64,000 nt of DNA from Polytrichum commune (taxonomy: Eukaryota; Streptophyta; Polytrichopsida; Polytrichales; Polytrichaceae). Made by a program: the position numbers and the translations under genes. Positions 23,678 through 34,623 of the stretch are shown here, piece after piece (the first letter of the stretch is position 1; each line of letters begins with the position of its first letter). The DNA is taken from assembly GCA_950295325.1 (NCBI GenBank), contig OX485804.1, forward strand, positions 34,348,001-34,412,000. The letters are read 5' to 3'. Below the pieces are notes generated by a model. That model saw only the letters and a program-made list of their open reading frames with translations, was not told the DNA's origin and did not search any database.

Positions 23678-24563
23678 CCATGTAACAAGTAAATTGGTTA
23701 GGTTTTAAAATCATCAAGGAGGGGCATTTGGAAGAGGCCTCGGATCCGAGGCCTCATTTTTGAGTCAGGTTGTGTGCTTGAAAAATGAAAATGTTAGGTT
23801 CATTTTTGAATTCTCTCGGCCATTTTCTGTAGTATGTATTTCATAAGGAGGGGCATTCGGAAGAGGCCTCGGATCCGAGGCCTCATTTTTGTGTCAAGGT
23901 ATGTGCATGAAAATTTAAAATGTTATGCTCATTTTTAAATGCGCTTGGCCCTATTGTTTTGGGTAGTGCATAAGTAGGTATTTTGTAAAGAGGCCTCGGA
24001 TCTAAGGCCTCATTTTTGTGTCAAGGTATGTGCTTGAAAAATGAAAATCTTATGTTAATTTTCGAATGCTCTCGGCCTTTTTGTTTTGGGTAGTGAATAA
24101 GTATGTGATTTGGGAAGAGGCCTCGGATCCGAGGCCTCATGTTTGTGTGAATTTTATGCTAGAAAAATCAAAATGTTATGTTCGTGTAAGATTGCTCTCG
24201 GCCTTCTTGTTTTGGGTACTACATGAGTAAGAGGTTTGTGAAGAGGCCTCGGATCCGAGGCCTCATTTTGGAGACAATGTATGGGCTTTAAAAGTCAAAC
24301 TGCTATGTTCACATAACATTTCTCTCGGCCTTTTTCTTTTGGGTAGTGCATGAGGAGGAGGTAGGAAAAGAGGCCTCGGATCCGAGGCCTCTCATTCGTA
24401 GGTAGGTTAGTGCTAGAGTTTACCACTTGACTTAGCATTCGGCCATTACCATTTGTAGTTTGCTCTCGGCCTTGTATTGTTTTTGTGAGGATTTGTTTCT
24501 TTATAGTTACGAAGTTATTGACTTTTCTTTGTGAAATTCTCATTTTCTCCATGTTCTTAGGAT

Positions 24564-27252
24564 ATGGACTCTTCACAGGTTGCGCAATCGCAACCCCAAT
24601 CTGGAGAGGATGTTGTTCTTGCGGCCCCCGCGGTTGAAGTTGAAGCTGTGCAGGTTGAGATTCTAAATTCGCAGGGCCCATTACAAGTAGAGGTGAGTTG
24701 GATAGTTGTTGAGTAATTTGTTGAGCAAGTTTTTTGAGTTCTAGCTTTCTAAGCATGGTTTTACTATTTGTGTTTTTGTTAGGCTCTCGCAATGAGCGAA
24801 GATGCCGTTCAAGCAGTTGCCGACACGGATCCCGTGGTGTGTGAGCTTGAGCTTCGGAAATCACAAAAGGAGGACTCCATTGGTGTTATCCAACGCCTCC
24901 GGATTAAGCCAACTTGTAAATCCCGCTTATCCATTCTTTTGTGCCGCTTGAGAGCCCTCCCTCTCGTCCGTCCTATAAGTGAGGTTGAGGTGCAGCGCTT
25001 GGAATGTGAATTTGTAATGGGATACCGAGAGGGTGATCGGGTTCTTTACGTGTCTGCTTTCAACGACGTTCCCGTGGACCTCCCCATTCCCCTTGGCATT
25101 ATGGCCTCATGGAGCCCTCTCTGGCAAGAGGCCTCCGCAAAATTTGACGCCAAACTCAAGGAGGATCCGGATCTTGCACATTTCGCCGGGAAGATGTTCT
25201 TCGTCTGGGAAGGCAATCATCGTCTCACCGCTTGGTGGAGACACATCAATAACCACCACGCCGATGACAAGAGTTGGCATATCTCGGTGGATTGCATTGT
25301 TGTTGACCCTAGAGGATACACCGGTGTATTTCTCAATACCATGAGCGACATTAATTGGTAAGCTCACTCATTTTTTTCATTCATTTTTCATTTTTGTTTC
25401 AATTCTTTTCCATTCTTTTCACCTCACGTTCCTCACATATTTTCTCTCAGGTCAACCGAGCATGATTATGTCAAGGCAAACATTCCGGCCAAGCTCCTTC
25501 GAATCCGCACTTTTGGAAGGTTAGAGTTGTCCACCTTCAAGGATCTCATATCGCCATCTGACTACAAAGCATGCGAGAAGATAAAGGAGAGTCGTCCAAC
25601 TTGGTACACCTTGACCGTGGATGTGTTCGTTAAGTTTCTTTACAAGGTATGGTTTGTGCATTCAATCATTTAGAACTTCCAACATAGACAATTTTTATGC
25701 CGATTATATGAACTCACAAGATCATTTCTTGCAGAGAGACATTTCGGCTCAAGCAGATCTTGTAGTGAGGCATTACCATGAGACCACACCCGTTGCGGAG
25801 AGGTCAGCCACTGAGATTTGGAATGTTATGACCAAGGCCCAGGAGAGGACAATCAAAAGTATTCGGGCCCGTTCTTTTGAGAAGTACATATCCGTTGCAC
25901 ACCCTGACAATGGAGAGGATTTCTTTCATGAGGTACTCTTTTGAACTCAAATCACTCTTGAACGCAATTCATCCAAATCACTCTTCAACTCTATTACTCT
26001 TTTGAACTCAAATCATTTTTATTTTGTGCACAGATTGACCGCCATTTTAATGAGTTCTCTTCGACGGACATGACAATTGAAAATTTGCAAAAAATTGTCA
26101 CATGCCCGGTCGAACCTTCGTTCAAAGCTAAGTGGCTTTACTGGTGGAACGCCCCCCTTCGTGAAAGGTTAGATAACAAGTTCCCCGTCGACAAGCCTAT
26201 GAGGGAGAGGGTTTTGGACGACTGGCTACACAAGGCGTCCTTCTGGGCTCAGATAAATCCATTCCTCGGCCTTCTTCATTTTCATTTTCTTCTATTCCAT
26301 TTATCTCATATCTAATCATTTCCCTCTCTGCAGTTGGAGAAGGAAGTCGCGGTTGAAATTGAGACCTTAGAGGAGAGCCTCTCCGTCGACATTGATTGGG
26401 ACGCATCAGAAACTATCTTGCGCCCTCGTGAGTACGTTGATCATTGGCGGATTGTCCTTTGGGACAAGGCCTTCAAACCTTACCTCAGCGATAAGCCTGA
26501 CATCGCCTTTGCCAAAGGTGATAATCTCTTGGAGTTCGAGGAGGGGGCTCTCGCTATCAAGCGTGTGGCCTATCGGTAATACATCTATCCTCCACTTTGC
26601 ACCTCTCCTTAATTTCATTTCTTGCTCGTTTTCTTGGTTTTCTTACATTCTTGTTTTGTCATGTAGGTATATCATGAGAGAATTGGTTGTGAAGAATGCA
26701 TTGGCCTCATCTTCCTTGCCGGACTACCTCTCGGACTGGGTGAATATTTTTTCTAGCCTCTGCGTGTACACGACCGCGCAAACAAACAAGTTCTCCGAAT
26801 TGCACTTGCAAGGTGGTGGATGGTACTTGGATTGTGCTGCAGGATTTGTCCCCGGGGAAGATAAGGCTTTGTTTGCTAGCCTTGTGGGTAGTGCTCCGAA
26901 TGATAACATTGTTACCTTGGAGGAGCCTGACATCGTTGAGCTTCCCCCTCCTCCTTCTAAGGCACCAAGGAGAAAGGGCAGAGCAAAGAAGACCGCCACT
27001 CAAGCATCTTCTCAAGTTCTCATTCGGTCTGCTTCTAAGACCCCAGTTGAGCCACCCACCCTCCCACACAGTCCATCTATCGTTCCCTCCGTTGCTCCCT
27101 CTCTTGCCCCCTCTGTTACTCCATCTGCATTTCATCCACAATCTCTTGCCACTCCATCTCATAGTGGCACTTCTCTCCTCTCTTTGCCTCGCAAGAGGAA
27201 GGCCGCTCTCTTGGATACCAGTGCCACCTCTTCGGATGCCCCTAACCCCTAA
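24564..27252 (+). CDS. Unknown conserved-type transposon protein, G-N-H-R motif
   Basis: Seven exons: 24564-24692 (open from 24561 if spliced to the upstream block), 24783-25357, 25451-25646, 25735-25932, 26034-26252, 26334-26575 and 26667-27252 (stop TAA). All acceptors are NAG after pyrimidine-rich tracts, all but one of the donors are GT, and phases agree throughout. The exception is the donor at 26253, which reads CAG|ATAAAT where GTAAAT is expected. The protein is about 714 residues: an acidic N-terminus (MDSSQVAQSQPQSGEDV), then a globular core with KMFFVWEGNHRLTAWW (GNHR codons 25212-25223), WHISVDCIVVDPRG and a FLNTMSDINW end. After further mixed alpha-type segments comes a disordered Ser/Pro tail (PSIVPSVAPSLAPSVTPS) and a basic SLPRKRKAALL stretch near the end. 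G-x-H/R-R loops occur in ParB/sulfiredoxin-like folds, but this is only a hint. Its place in the element suggests a cargo or accessory transposition protein. Confidence 0.75.
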
Positions 27253-27408
27253 TCCGTTGGTTTCTCAAACAATTCTGGGTTATTATGTCCACGTGAATGA
27301 GGGTACCTTTCCAAATATAGAATTCAAACTATCTCTAATTCCACGGAAATAGGCACTGCTTCTCCTAAAATTACCCAACAAAATCTAAATTTTCCGCTCT
27401 CCAATCTC

Positions 27409-27432
27409 CGCTCTCCGCTCTACGCTCACATA
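27409..27432 (-). repeat. Right terminal inverted repeat
   Basis: Read on the minus strand it starts TATGTGAGCGTAGAGCGGAG, and the GAGCGGA-like units continue inward to about 27394. It is followed on the plus strand by CTTG (27433-27436), identical to the left flank. Confidence 0.85.
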
Positions 27433-27600
27433 CTTGAGTTTCCCTTATTTAAGTCTCTTATGTTGTTGCTATAGTTCCACAACCATAAAGTGACTAGATA
27501 TGGCCCTTCTCCCCCTCCCCCTCAATATATTAAGATATTCATATGAGCTCTAAAATAATGAAACAAAAAACAAATTATGGATGCGATTTGGTTTGCTACT
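27433..27600. other. Right flank of the 13-kb element
   Basis: Begins with CTTG (27433-27436), the right copy of the putative target duplication. No gene seen. Confidence 0.5.
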
Positions 27601-27602
27601 TA

Positions 27603-28101
27603 AGGTCACTTCACACACGAGACTGAAGACCCGTGATCATTAATTGCACTTCAAGCACTCTCATTGGTGGAAAAGGCAGAGTTGGTCCTAGTTTGCTTCA
27701 CACTACGCTTGAGGGACCAACGGAGCATTTGAATGCAAGATGAATGTAAAGTCTACGTGGATTTCTACATGGCATCAAATGGATCGTGTTTCATGGTCAT
27801 TTGGACAATTTTCAAAAACCACCTCTTGGAGGTAGGCCTAACACAAAAATGGGAGACCATGGCACTCTAAAATCTCACAACCTTTGATTTATTATATTTT
27901 ATTATGTGTGAGGACCCCGCATGAATAGGAACTCATAGAAAAAACATTTGGTTGAGGGTCCAGTCAATATGACTTCAAAATACACTTGAGGGCCCACACT
28001 ACATGAATTTGGAAGTCTCTTAGGACAACCTTTGGACACTTCTTTTGGGCTCTCACAATTTCATGGTCACAACTCTTGGCTTTGTGTGTGAAGTGGCCCT
28101 T
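27603..28101. mobile_element. TIR element family B, near full length
   Basis: Left end AAGGTCACTTCACACACGAG and inverted right end AAGGGCCACTTCACACACAA, with internal landmarks 'cacctcttggaggtaggcct' and 'catggtcac' shared with 33895-34421. The about 498-bp element is non-coding. Flanks read TTAA on both sides, which could reflect a TTA/TAA-type (Harbinger-like) target, but the duplication cannot be delimited. Confidence 0.75.
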
Positions 28102-28139
28102 AATCATCTTGCACTCATTGCATAGTTTCAATCCCCAGT

Positions 28140-28575
28140 GAAATGGGTGCAAAGTGAAAAAAGCATCCATCTCATGTATGTGGGTGTTAATCGGTGTTCT
28201 TTTTAATTTCATATTTTCCAACTTCCACCAATTATGCTTACACAACAAAACTTGTGTTGCATTAGCAAATCTATGACGAAACACTTGCAAAAACCGGATT
28301 GAAAATCAAACCTCCCCTAATTTAATTATGGGTATCAAAAGTGCACGTTTCTTGATCTCTTGACTGGATACATAGGTCTTCCCAATCGTGTTCACTATTG
28401 AGTGTTGAGTAGCTATCAATATTTGAAAACGTAGTTCAATCTCTAGTAAACATGTATCTTTAAGATATTTTCTCTTTTATCCTCACCAAACCACATAATA
28501 CCTATCAAAATTGGGTGTCCGATTAAGAAAAGGAGCCCGCTCAAGACCCATGTACCTTAAGGCACGTCTACCTTA
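28140..28575. repeat. Dispersed repeat R2
   Basis: Shares with 57150-57520 and 58270-58620 the order 'ttccaacttc', 'ttagcaaa', 'attgaaaat', 'ttatgg(g/t)tatcaaaagt', 'aagtcttcccaat', 'gatcctcacc', 'gattaagaaaa'. Non-coding. Confidence 0.65.
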
Positions 28576-29901
28576 CAACGTTACCACATGCATACACCAC
28601 AATGATACAAATACAATTTCACTTACTCTACGTCGATTTCACCACATTTAGTAGGCAATTTGACTTCCAAGACTCGATGTGTCTGTGGACTGTCCCGTGC
28701 TCCACCGAGTGTGCGAGGATGAAGTTATATATGGACGAGCTGGCTAATTTCGACAGTCTAAATGCCACCAGATTAATTACAACTAAGTCATTTGTGGCTA
28801 CTAATTAACTTAGACTACTAATTAATTAATTAATTAACATAAAGGCGGGCCGCTTGAAAGAATGTTGTAAACATGAGGGCAGGACGCCCGGCCAGTACTA
28901 GCTAGCTAGTTAACTTACACCACCACCCTCAAAGGACGTGGCTCCTCGACCGCCATTAATTGCAGTGCCTGGCCTGTACACGGTGATGAGCCCAAGACTC
29001 AAAGAATATCTAAGTCTTGAGGACCTAGGATTTGTTATCATACCCGGTTCTCTATGTGCTCATTTAATTTGTTGCGGGCTTTGTGCCGGTCTTGGGGATT
29101 GAAGAGAGCAACTCCCATCCATGGTCACGGTAAAACGATTCTCTTGATGATGACAACCGGCTTTGAAACATTTTAGGGTCAAGTAATGTTGCACGGTGAA
29201 GTCACTAATGCGCTCTTCCCACATGACTTTACCAAATAACCAAAGTTTTTTCTAAAATTTGGGTAAAACGCTCTCGGTTATAGCTGAGGCAGCCGGTTAT
29301 TCCAATGCACCCACAAGAACTTGCTGCGGAGATTTTCAAGTAGGTCTTAGTTAAGTAGTTTTCACACATGTTCGTTGTTTTTATCTACCAAGCAATGACA
29401 TGCTGGATAGTTTTTGTCCCATCCCCAAGTGTCTTGTTACTCATCTATCTTACCATCGGTTTTTGTTAATGAAGCTCCTCGTGCCCTCATAGCTAAGACT
29501 AAAAACAATTGATCATAAGGGCGGGAGGCGACACTTTTGAAGGTCGTGCATTCTTGCCTTATGTCGAGGTACCGATGGGAGGGAGGGTCGGTGCTTGAGG
29601 CTTAGAACCTCCACTTTTAAACCATGCCACATCATTTGCCAACTAGGCTCGGGGGTAGATAGTGTCGATGGTGTGAAGGCCATGTTTTTAGAACCCGCTT
29701 TTAGGTTAAGCTAAAGTCAAGTGGGAAGGGGGCATAAGCACGATGCAGTTGTTCGACTTTAAATATGTAAAACTAGATATCATCTATTGAGGGTATTGTA
29801 GTCTTGTTGGCTTTGTTTGTAGGAGAGAGACTATGCATCAACTTCTTCGTTTCAAGAGCAAATTTCCTAACCACTTTGCGTTCACACTTGGATGTTACTT
29901 G

Positions 29902-29938
<37 letters not shown>

Positions 29939-31998
29939 GTATGTATAATTGCTCCCTAAAATGCATTGAAAGAAATCTAGTTAATTATAGTTATTTCGGC
30001 AGTTCTTGATTATTCATTTTAAAAATTTCAAGTGGTAAATGAGTAGCTTCAATCCTTGACCCGCATTTGAGAAGAAGGTGCCCAAAATCCAAGAAAAGTT
30101 TGATATAGTAAATAACCATGGATTGGCATGAGCAAAGTGGACAGCTACAATTGTAGTCTTTCATAGTAAAGGACAGAGCCTCACAATTCTACCGTTTTCT
30201 TGTAGAGCTTACCGTTGGTAGGGGTCCATGAGTCATCAATCCTTTTCATTTTTCAAGCGCGTTCTTACACATGTCCCGACACGGCATCACATTAGTATAA
30301 GTTAATTCAGGATGATCTCACAGTGTCGCGTATCAGAAACAAGTGATCCAGAGATCACTTTGTTGAGATTTCGGGTCCACATGATAGGCTCATCATCATG
30401 AAGAATGTAATATGCACGCCCATCTCATACATAAAGCCAATTGTGTTGTGATTATTTATTGTTCACTAATTACTAATGGAGAGACAACCATCTAAAAGTT
30501 CACTTAAAGGGTTATAATCCTCTCCATAATTGACATGCGATAAGCATTTGAAAGAGATTTGGACTTTGTGAGTGACATGATGTACATGGGACCTTGCCCT
30601 TGGGAGTCGATTATTGAGAGAATTATTTTCCGATGACCATGAGAATTGCTATGAGTCTCGGTTGCAACATTTATGTATAAAATGCCAACTTTGGTGAAAT
30701 GATGAGGAATGACCATTGATTTTGCAAGCATGCCCTGCCCAAATTTCTAAAAAAAATCTTGAAAACGTGTTTGCAAGATAAAGTCGGAAGATATTGCAAG
30801 CACTCAATTTGTGAAGATGATGAGTATCCCTACTTGGTTGACACACTCATGGGAAGGCAACCACTTATTACTTCCTATACTGAGTTGATGGTTCCAAACC
30901 TCCACTTACACTCACATTAAGCCTTAAAAACTCTTGGAATTTGAGAATCAAGTTGGTGGAATTTCATCTTGAGTGAACATGTTTAGAGTTGAGAGTTGAA
31001 GTAAATAGGACTCCCACTGGGCCACTGCTTGGTAATATAATGCGACCACTCTAGGAAGTCACAAAGCACATCCATTAGCTTGGATTAGTCTCTACCTTGC
31101 ACATCGAAGACCATGAAGTCGTCCCTTGCTCCAAAAAAACATGTGATTGGCCGTTGAACGCGTCATGGGACCGCAAGCCACTATGTCATGAAGGAAAAAA
31201 ATGTCACAATGGCTTCAGGTCCCTAAAAGGCTTATTTTCATGCCTACATTACCCACTATCATGATCCAACGGGTTTTGTGGTGAGAGAGGCAAAAGAGAT
31301 CCTCTCAATGCAAAAGCCAGGGGACCATGACAAAGAAATGCCGCTTCGTACAATTCTATCATTTTCTTGTATTTGCCAGACATTACTAGAGTTAAGATGT
31401 TAGAAGGGAGGAAGAAACAGAGAAGGTAAAACATGAAGAAAAATCAAAATTGCCCTTTTGGACATACATCAAAAAATCAACACGCCCGCTTTTTGGTGCA
31501 TGGTCACTCCTGTTGATCCAAATTCGATTTACACCTCGCCAGAGGCCAAAAAAGCTTAAAATTCTGCATCCTTTAAAATAAGCGACTGTGAAAATGTGAC
31601 TGTGGAAAAGGGGCCATCTAATTACATGGGATAACTTCAAGGACCGTGACGTAAACAACCCCCTAAGAAGAGTGACCACATGAGGCCCCACACCCACCCT
31701 TAGGAGATGGAGTCCGGCCTTGGTGCCGGGAGTTTTAGAAAGAGGACACATCCGGGATCCACATTTTTAGATCCGGGCGGATGCGGCTGTGAAGACAAAA
31801 TTTGCGTACCCGCTTCCTTGTGAGGTTGGTCACCCGGAGGCCTAGGGAAGGAAGAGGAAGTTCAAGTTCTTCTTCATTTCTTCATCATCATCATCATCAT
31901 CATCAACCACAACAAGAGTGCAACAGGGGCTGCATATAAGAAGAAGTGAAGTACCCAGCTTAATGAATGTACAGGACGAAGAGTGGAAAGGCCACTGA

Positions 31999-32029
<31 letters not shown>

Positions 32030-32540
32030 GGACGTCATAAGGCGAGGGGCGAGGGGGAGGCCATGGGCATCAAGCGTGCCACCTTCATGAGAAGATAACT
32101 TAACTTACATGACTTCCCTAAGTCTCCCACACTCCAGCCTCTCTTCACACCACACTCTTGCCTTCGCTGCTCACCCTCCGTAATGTCACTCCCTCTCTTA
32201 TATCCCAAACCCTAGGGACCAGACCCCCCCCCATCAGTTGACACCTCCCTCCTTGTTGCTCACGTCTCCCTCCCGTATATCACGGGTTCAACATTGACAT
32301 ATAATCCACCAAAGAACTCAAACCGTCCGCCCGCACGCTCGCATGCATCACGTTGTCATTGTTTGTTTGTTGTTGTTGTTGTGATGTTGGTGTTTTTGTT
32401 ATTCCATGTTGTCACATGCTGCACTAATTCTCTAGAATCACGCATTCATGTCAACGTTGCAGACCTCCTAAATACATGTGCACTTTGGTAGTCACATGCG
32501 TGATATTATGGAGGCTAGAGTGTAGGAAGCTTCATAGTAG
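28576..32540. other. Intergenic with microsatellites
   Basis: No convincing gene. Simple repeats: CT then TA at about 29906-29938, ATC at about 31884-31905, CT at about 31999-32028, and GTT at about 32366-32382. An 'aaaccctag' phrase follows 'tatatccc' near 32200, but no coding exon is evident after it. Confidence 0.5.
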
Positions 32541-32547
32541 TCATAGT

Positions 32548-33040
32548 AGTAGTACATTGTTTATGATATTTAGTGTCACGTGCATTATATGCAAAGGGCC
32601 TTAACTAGATGCCTATAGGGCTCAAAGTGTCATGCCCTCTAATTGCCAAAATGATTCCATTTGTCAACATAAGTAACTTCTTTAAGTGAAAGAATATCTA
32701 CATTTATGACATTTGGAGTAGCACATTGGGATGCTTTAGATGATAGTCTTGCGTTTTAGTATGCAAGGGGAGGATGTTATTGAGCATACTAATGGCAAGT
32801 GTCATTCGTGTATACTTTAGTCAACTCGTAGACCATTGTGCAAGACAGCCATGCACCTCATAAAACTATTGAACATACTCATGCCAAGATATTAGTAAGC
32901 GCACTTGAACACCAAGTATTATGAGGTGACACTTATGGAGAAGTTGTTAATCATCAATGCAACCTAGGATACGCCTCAAATAAGGGTAAGTGACACTATT
33001 ATGCATGTGACACTAAATACTTCAAACAATGTTGCAGTAG
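32548..33040. mobile_element. MITE-like TIR element, family A copy 2
   Basis: The left arm 'acattgtttatgatatttag' and the inverted right arm 'acattgtttgaagtatttag' both lead into TGTCAC. The interior aligns with 34624-35066 through 'agtaacttctttaagtgaaa', 'gtagcacattgggat' and 'caccaagt'. It ends in an AGT triplet run at about 33035-33056. Confidence 0.7.
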
Positions 33041-33049
33041 TAGTAGTAG

Positions 33050-33165
33050 TAGTAGTAAAAATATCATCCTCTTGCATACTAGAAGGCAAGGCTAACATCT
33101 AAAGTATCACAATGTGCTACTCGAAATGTCTTAATGTAGATATTTTAACCTAAAGAAGTTACTTA
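33050..33165. repeat. Inverted partial copy of family A interior
   Basis: On the minus strand this reads the family A interior: 'aagtaacttcttta', 'atatctacatt', 'gtagcacattg', 'gcatacta'. It begins directly beyond the right end of copy 2, so it probably comes from an aberrant nearby insertion or fold-back duplication. Confidence 0.65.
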
Positions 33166-33894
33166 GGTCGACCCATGAGTTAGGACGGTGGGCCCCTTGG
33201 ACAAACCCTAGAGTAGATCCTACGATTTTCTCAAAAAAATTCGATGATAAGAGGTGGTCCAAGAAATTTCGCCCAACTTTCAAAATAAGCTCCGACACAA
33301 CATGAGCTCACAATCTCTTAATTAAAAAATTCTCTCAAAGAACGATCAAATCCACGATTTTATCTATGCGTAGAGAGGCTATACGCATAACCCTAATGTT
33401 TTCATCTTTAGGAAGGGAGCACAAAACCAAACTTTAGATTTTATTTAAGAGGGATGGAGGCTAGTTGTTTATGGGGACTTGTGTGGTTCCAATACGTGCT
33501 TAGGGGAGGGTGTGTGGGCGGAGGGATTTGAAAACCCATGACCTTTCCCTTTCAAAGATCCTTTCACCCATGCTTGAGGGAGTTTATGGGAACTTTTTTA
33601 AGCTTCCCGATACAAAAGAGCACGGTGGGGTGGTTTCAATTTCTCGAGCATTGAGCTCAGGATCCAGAAAATTGTACTCTCAATTTAAATCCGAGCATGT
33701 ACTTGGCCTCTTGAAATTGTCAGTTTGCCGGATACCAATGTGTGTTGTCAATGCTGCTAGCGTGTTATCTTTACCTTTTAATCCCACTGTACTAGCCACG
33801 GCGACAACCGACAGTTGCTTGAGAATGTGACACACATGCTAGACTAGACTAGACAAAGTTTCAAATAGTACGCAAACATAACATTAAATTATTC
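33166..33894. other. Intergenic, no gene seen
   Basis: One 106-codon + strand frame (33510-33830) has no recognisable motif, and no splice context supports it. Confidence 0.4.
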
Positions 33895-34421
33895 AGGGCC
33901 ACTTCACACACGAGACTGAGAGCCCGTGACCGTTGCACTTCAAGCACTCTCGTTGGTGGAAAAGGGCGGAGCCGGTCCAAGTTCGCTACTTCACACTACG
34001 CTTGAGGGACCAACGGAGTATATATATATATGTGAATCGCAAGATGGATGTAAAATTCCACATGGATTCCTGCATGGCATCGAATGGATCGTGTTTCATG
34101 CTCACTTGAACTATTTTCAAAACCCATCTCTTGGAGGTAGGCCTCACACAAAACCGGGAGACCATGGCACTCCAGACGCTCACCACCGTTGATTTGTTTT
34201 ATTTTATCATGTGTGAGGACCCGTAGGAATAGGAATTCATTGAAATAGCATTTGGTTGAGGGTCCGGTCACGTATGACTTCATACTACACTTAGGGTCCG
34301 TGATTACCCTACATGATTTGGGAGGCGTGTTGGGAGGGAGGGACGGCCTTTAGACACTTTTTGTTTTGGGCTCTCACAATCTCATGGTCACGGCTCTTGG
34401 CTCGTGTGTGAAGTGGCCCTG
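33895..34421. mobile_element. TIR element family B, full length
   Basis: Left AGGGCCACTTCACACACGAG and inverted right AGGGCCACTTCACACACGAG are identical over 20 bp and more loosely matched beyond (gactgagagcccgtgacc versus ccaagagccgtgacc). At 527 bp and non-coding it is a typical MITE-sized element and the best reference copy for 12415 and 27603. Confidence 0.85.
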
Positions 34422-34623
34422 GGCATCACTGCTGAATTACATGGGCCCTGGAACTGGGCTTCCTATCCAATACTTGGGGACTATTTTAAAGGGATCCGTT
34501 GCGGCTACAGTGTTAGCCTGACATGGGGTTACTGCAACATGAGAAACCAACCGGCCACCATTGGCTCCGTGGCTAAGGTCCCACACAAATGACCACTTGC
34601 AGTCAGTTTACCATCCACCATGG

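Larger units (their letters stand above)
20600..24400. repeat. Array of 25 palindromic units
   Basis: The unit is a 22-bp self-complementary sequence, GAGGCCTCGG followed by ATCCGAGGCCTC, first at 20621-20642 and last at 24370-24391. Copies start at 20621, 20800, 20928, 21107, 21235, 21481, 21598, 21694, 21790, 21886, 21982, 22078, 22173, 22290, 22564, 22660, 22777, 23053, 23182, 23734, 23863, 23990, 24117, 24243 and 24370. Most are perfect; single or double changes are at 21481, 22173, 22660, 23053 and 23990. The DNA between copies falls into several classes with their own tandem periods. A shorter dyad, CTCGGCCGAGG, follows the palindrome at about 22195 with variants at about 21503 and 22682, and a CTCTCGGCC phrase precedes many units. 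Confidence 0.95.
20379..24560 (+). other. Candidate 4.2-kb intron filled with palindromes
   Basis: Donor GTAAGG at 20379 and acceptor TTCTTAG ending at 24560 are both phase 0, and splicing them joins ...EGILQIL to DMDSSQVAQ without a stop. The whole interval is non-coding tandem repeat. The alternative is that it is an intergenic spacer between two genes, with ATG at 24564 as a real start. Confidence 0.45.
14339..27432. mobile_element. 13.1-kb autonomous-type DNA transposon
   Basis: Both ends begin TATGTGAGCG and continue as GAGCGGAGAGCG heptamer-like repeats; 23 of the first 24 positions agree between the left end (14339-14362) and the inverted right end (27432-27409). CTTG flanks both ends directly (14335-14338 and 27433-27436). 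A second inverted pair, CCTATTTCCGTGG, lies further in at about 14463-14475 and 27353-27341. Between the ends are a transposase gene (minus strand), a small ORF and a large multi-exon coding region on the plus strand, and a palindrome-rich array. The transposase resembles the MULE type, but MULEs normally make 8-11-bp target duplications, so the 4-bp duplication is atypical or fortuitous. No other end-match for this element occurs in the window. Confidence 0.82.

Noticed and set aside
20621-24391. CRISPR-like array
   Set aside because: Repeats are palindromic but spacers are long (74-500 bp), often duplicated, and set in a eukaryotic transposon; there are no cas genes.
26707-27162. 151-codon minus-strand ORF
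   Set aside because: Antisense of the Ser/Pro-rich last exon of the large transposon gene; the biased composition keeps it open.
14300-27460. Extended flanking match 'ttatttaagt' on both sides of the 13-kb element
   Set aside because: It is at different distances from the two ends (about 14 nt left, 11-20 nt right) and so cannot be part of the target duplication; probably chance.
33510-33830. 106-codon + strand ORF
   Set aside because: No motif, no splice context, and composition like the surrounding non-coding DNA.
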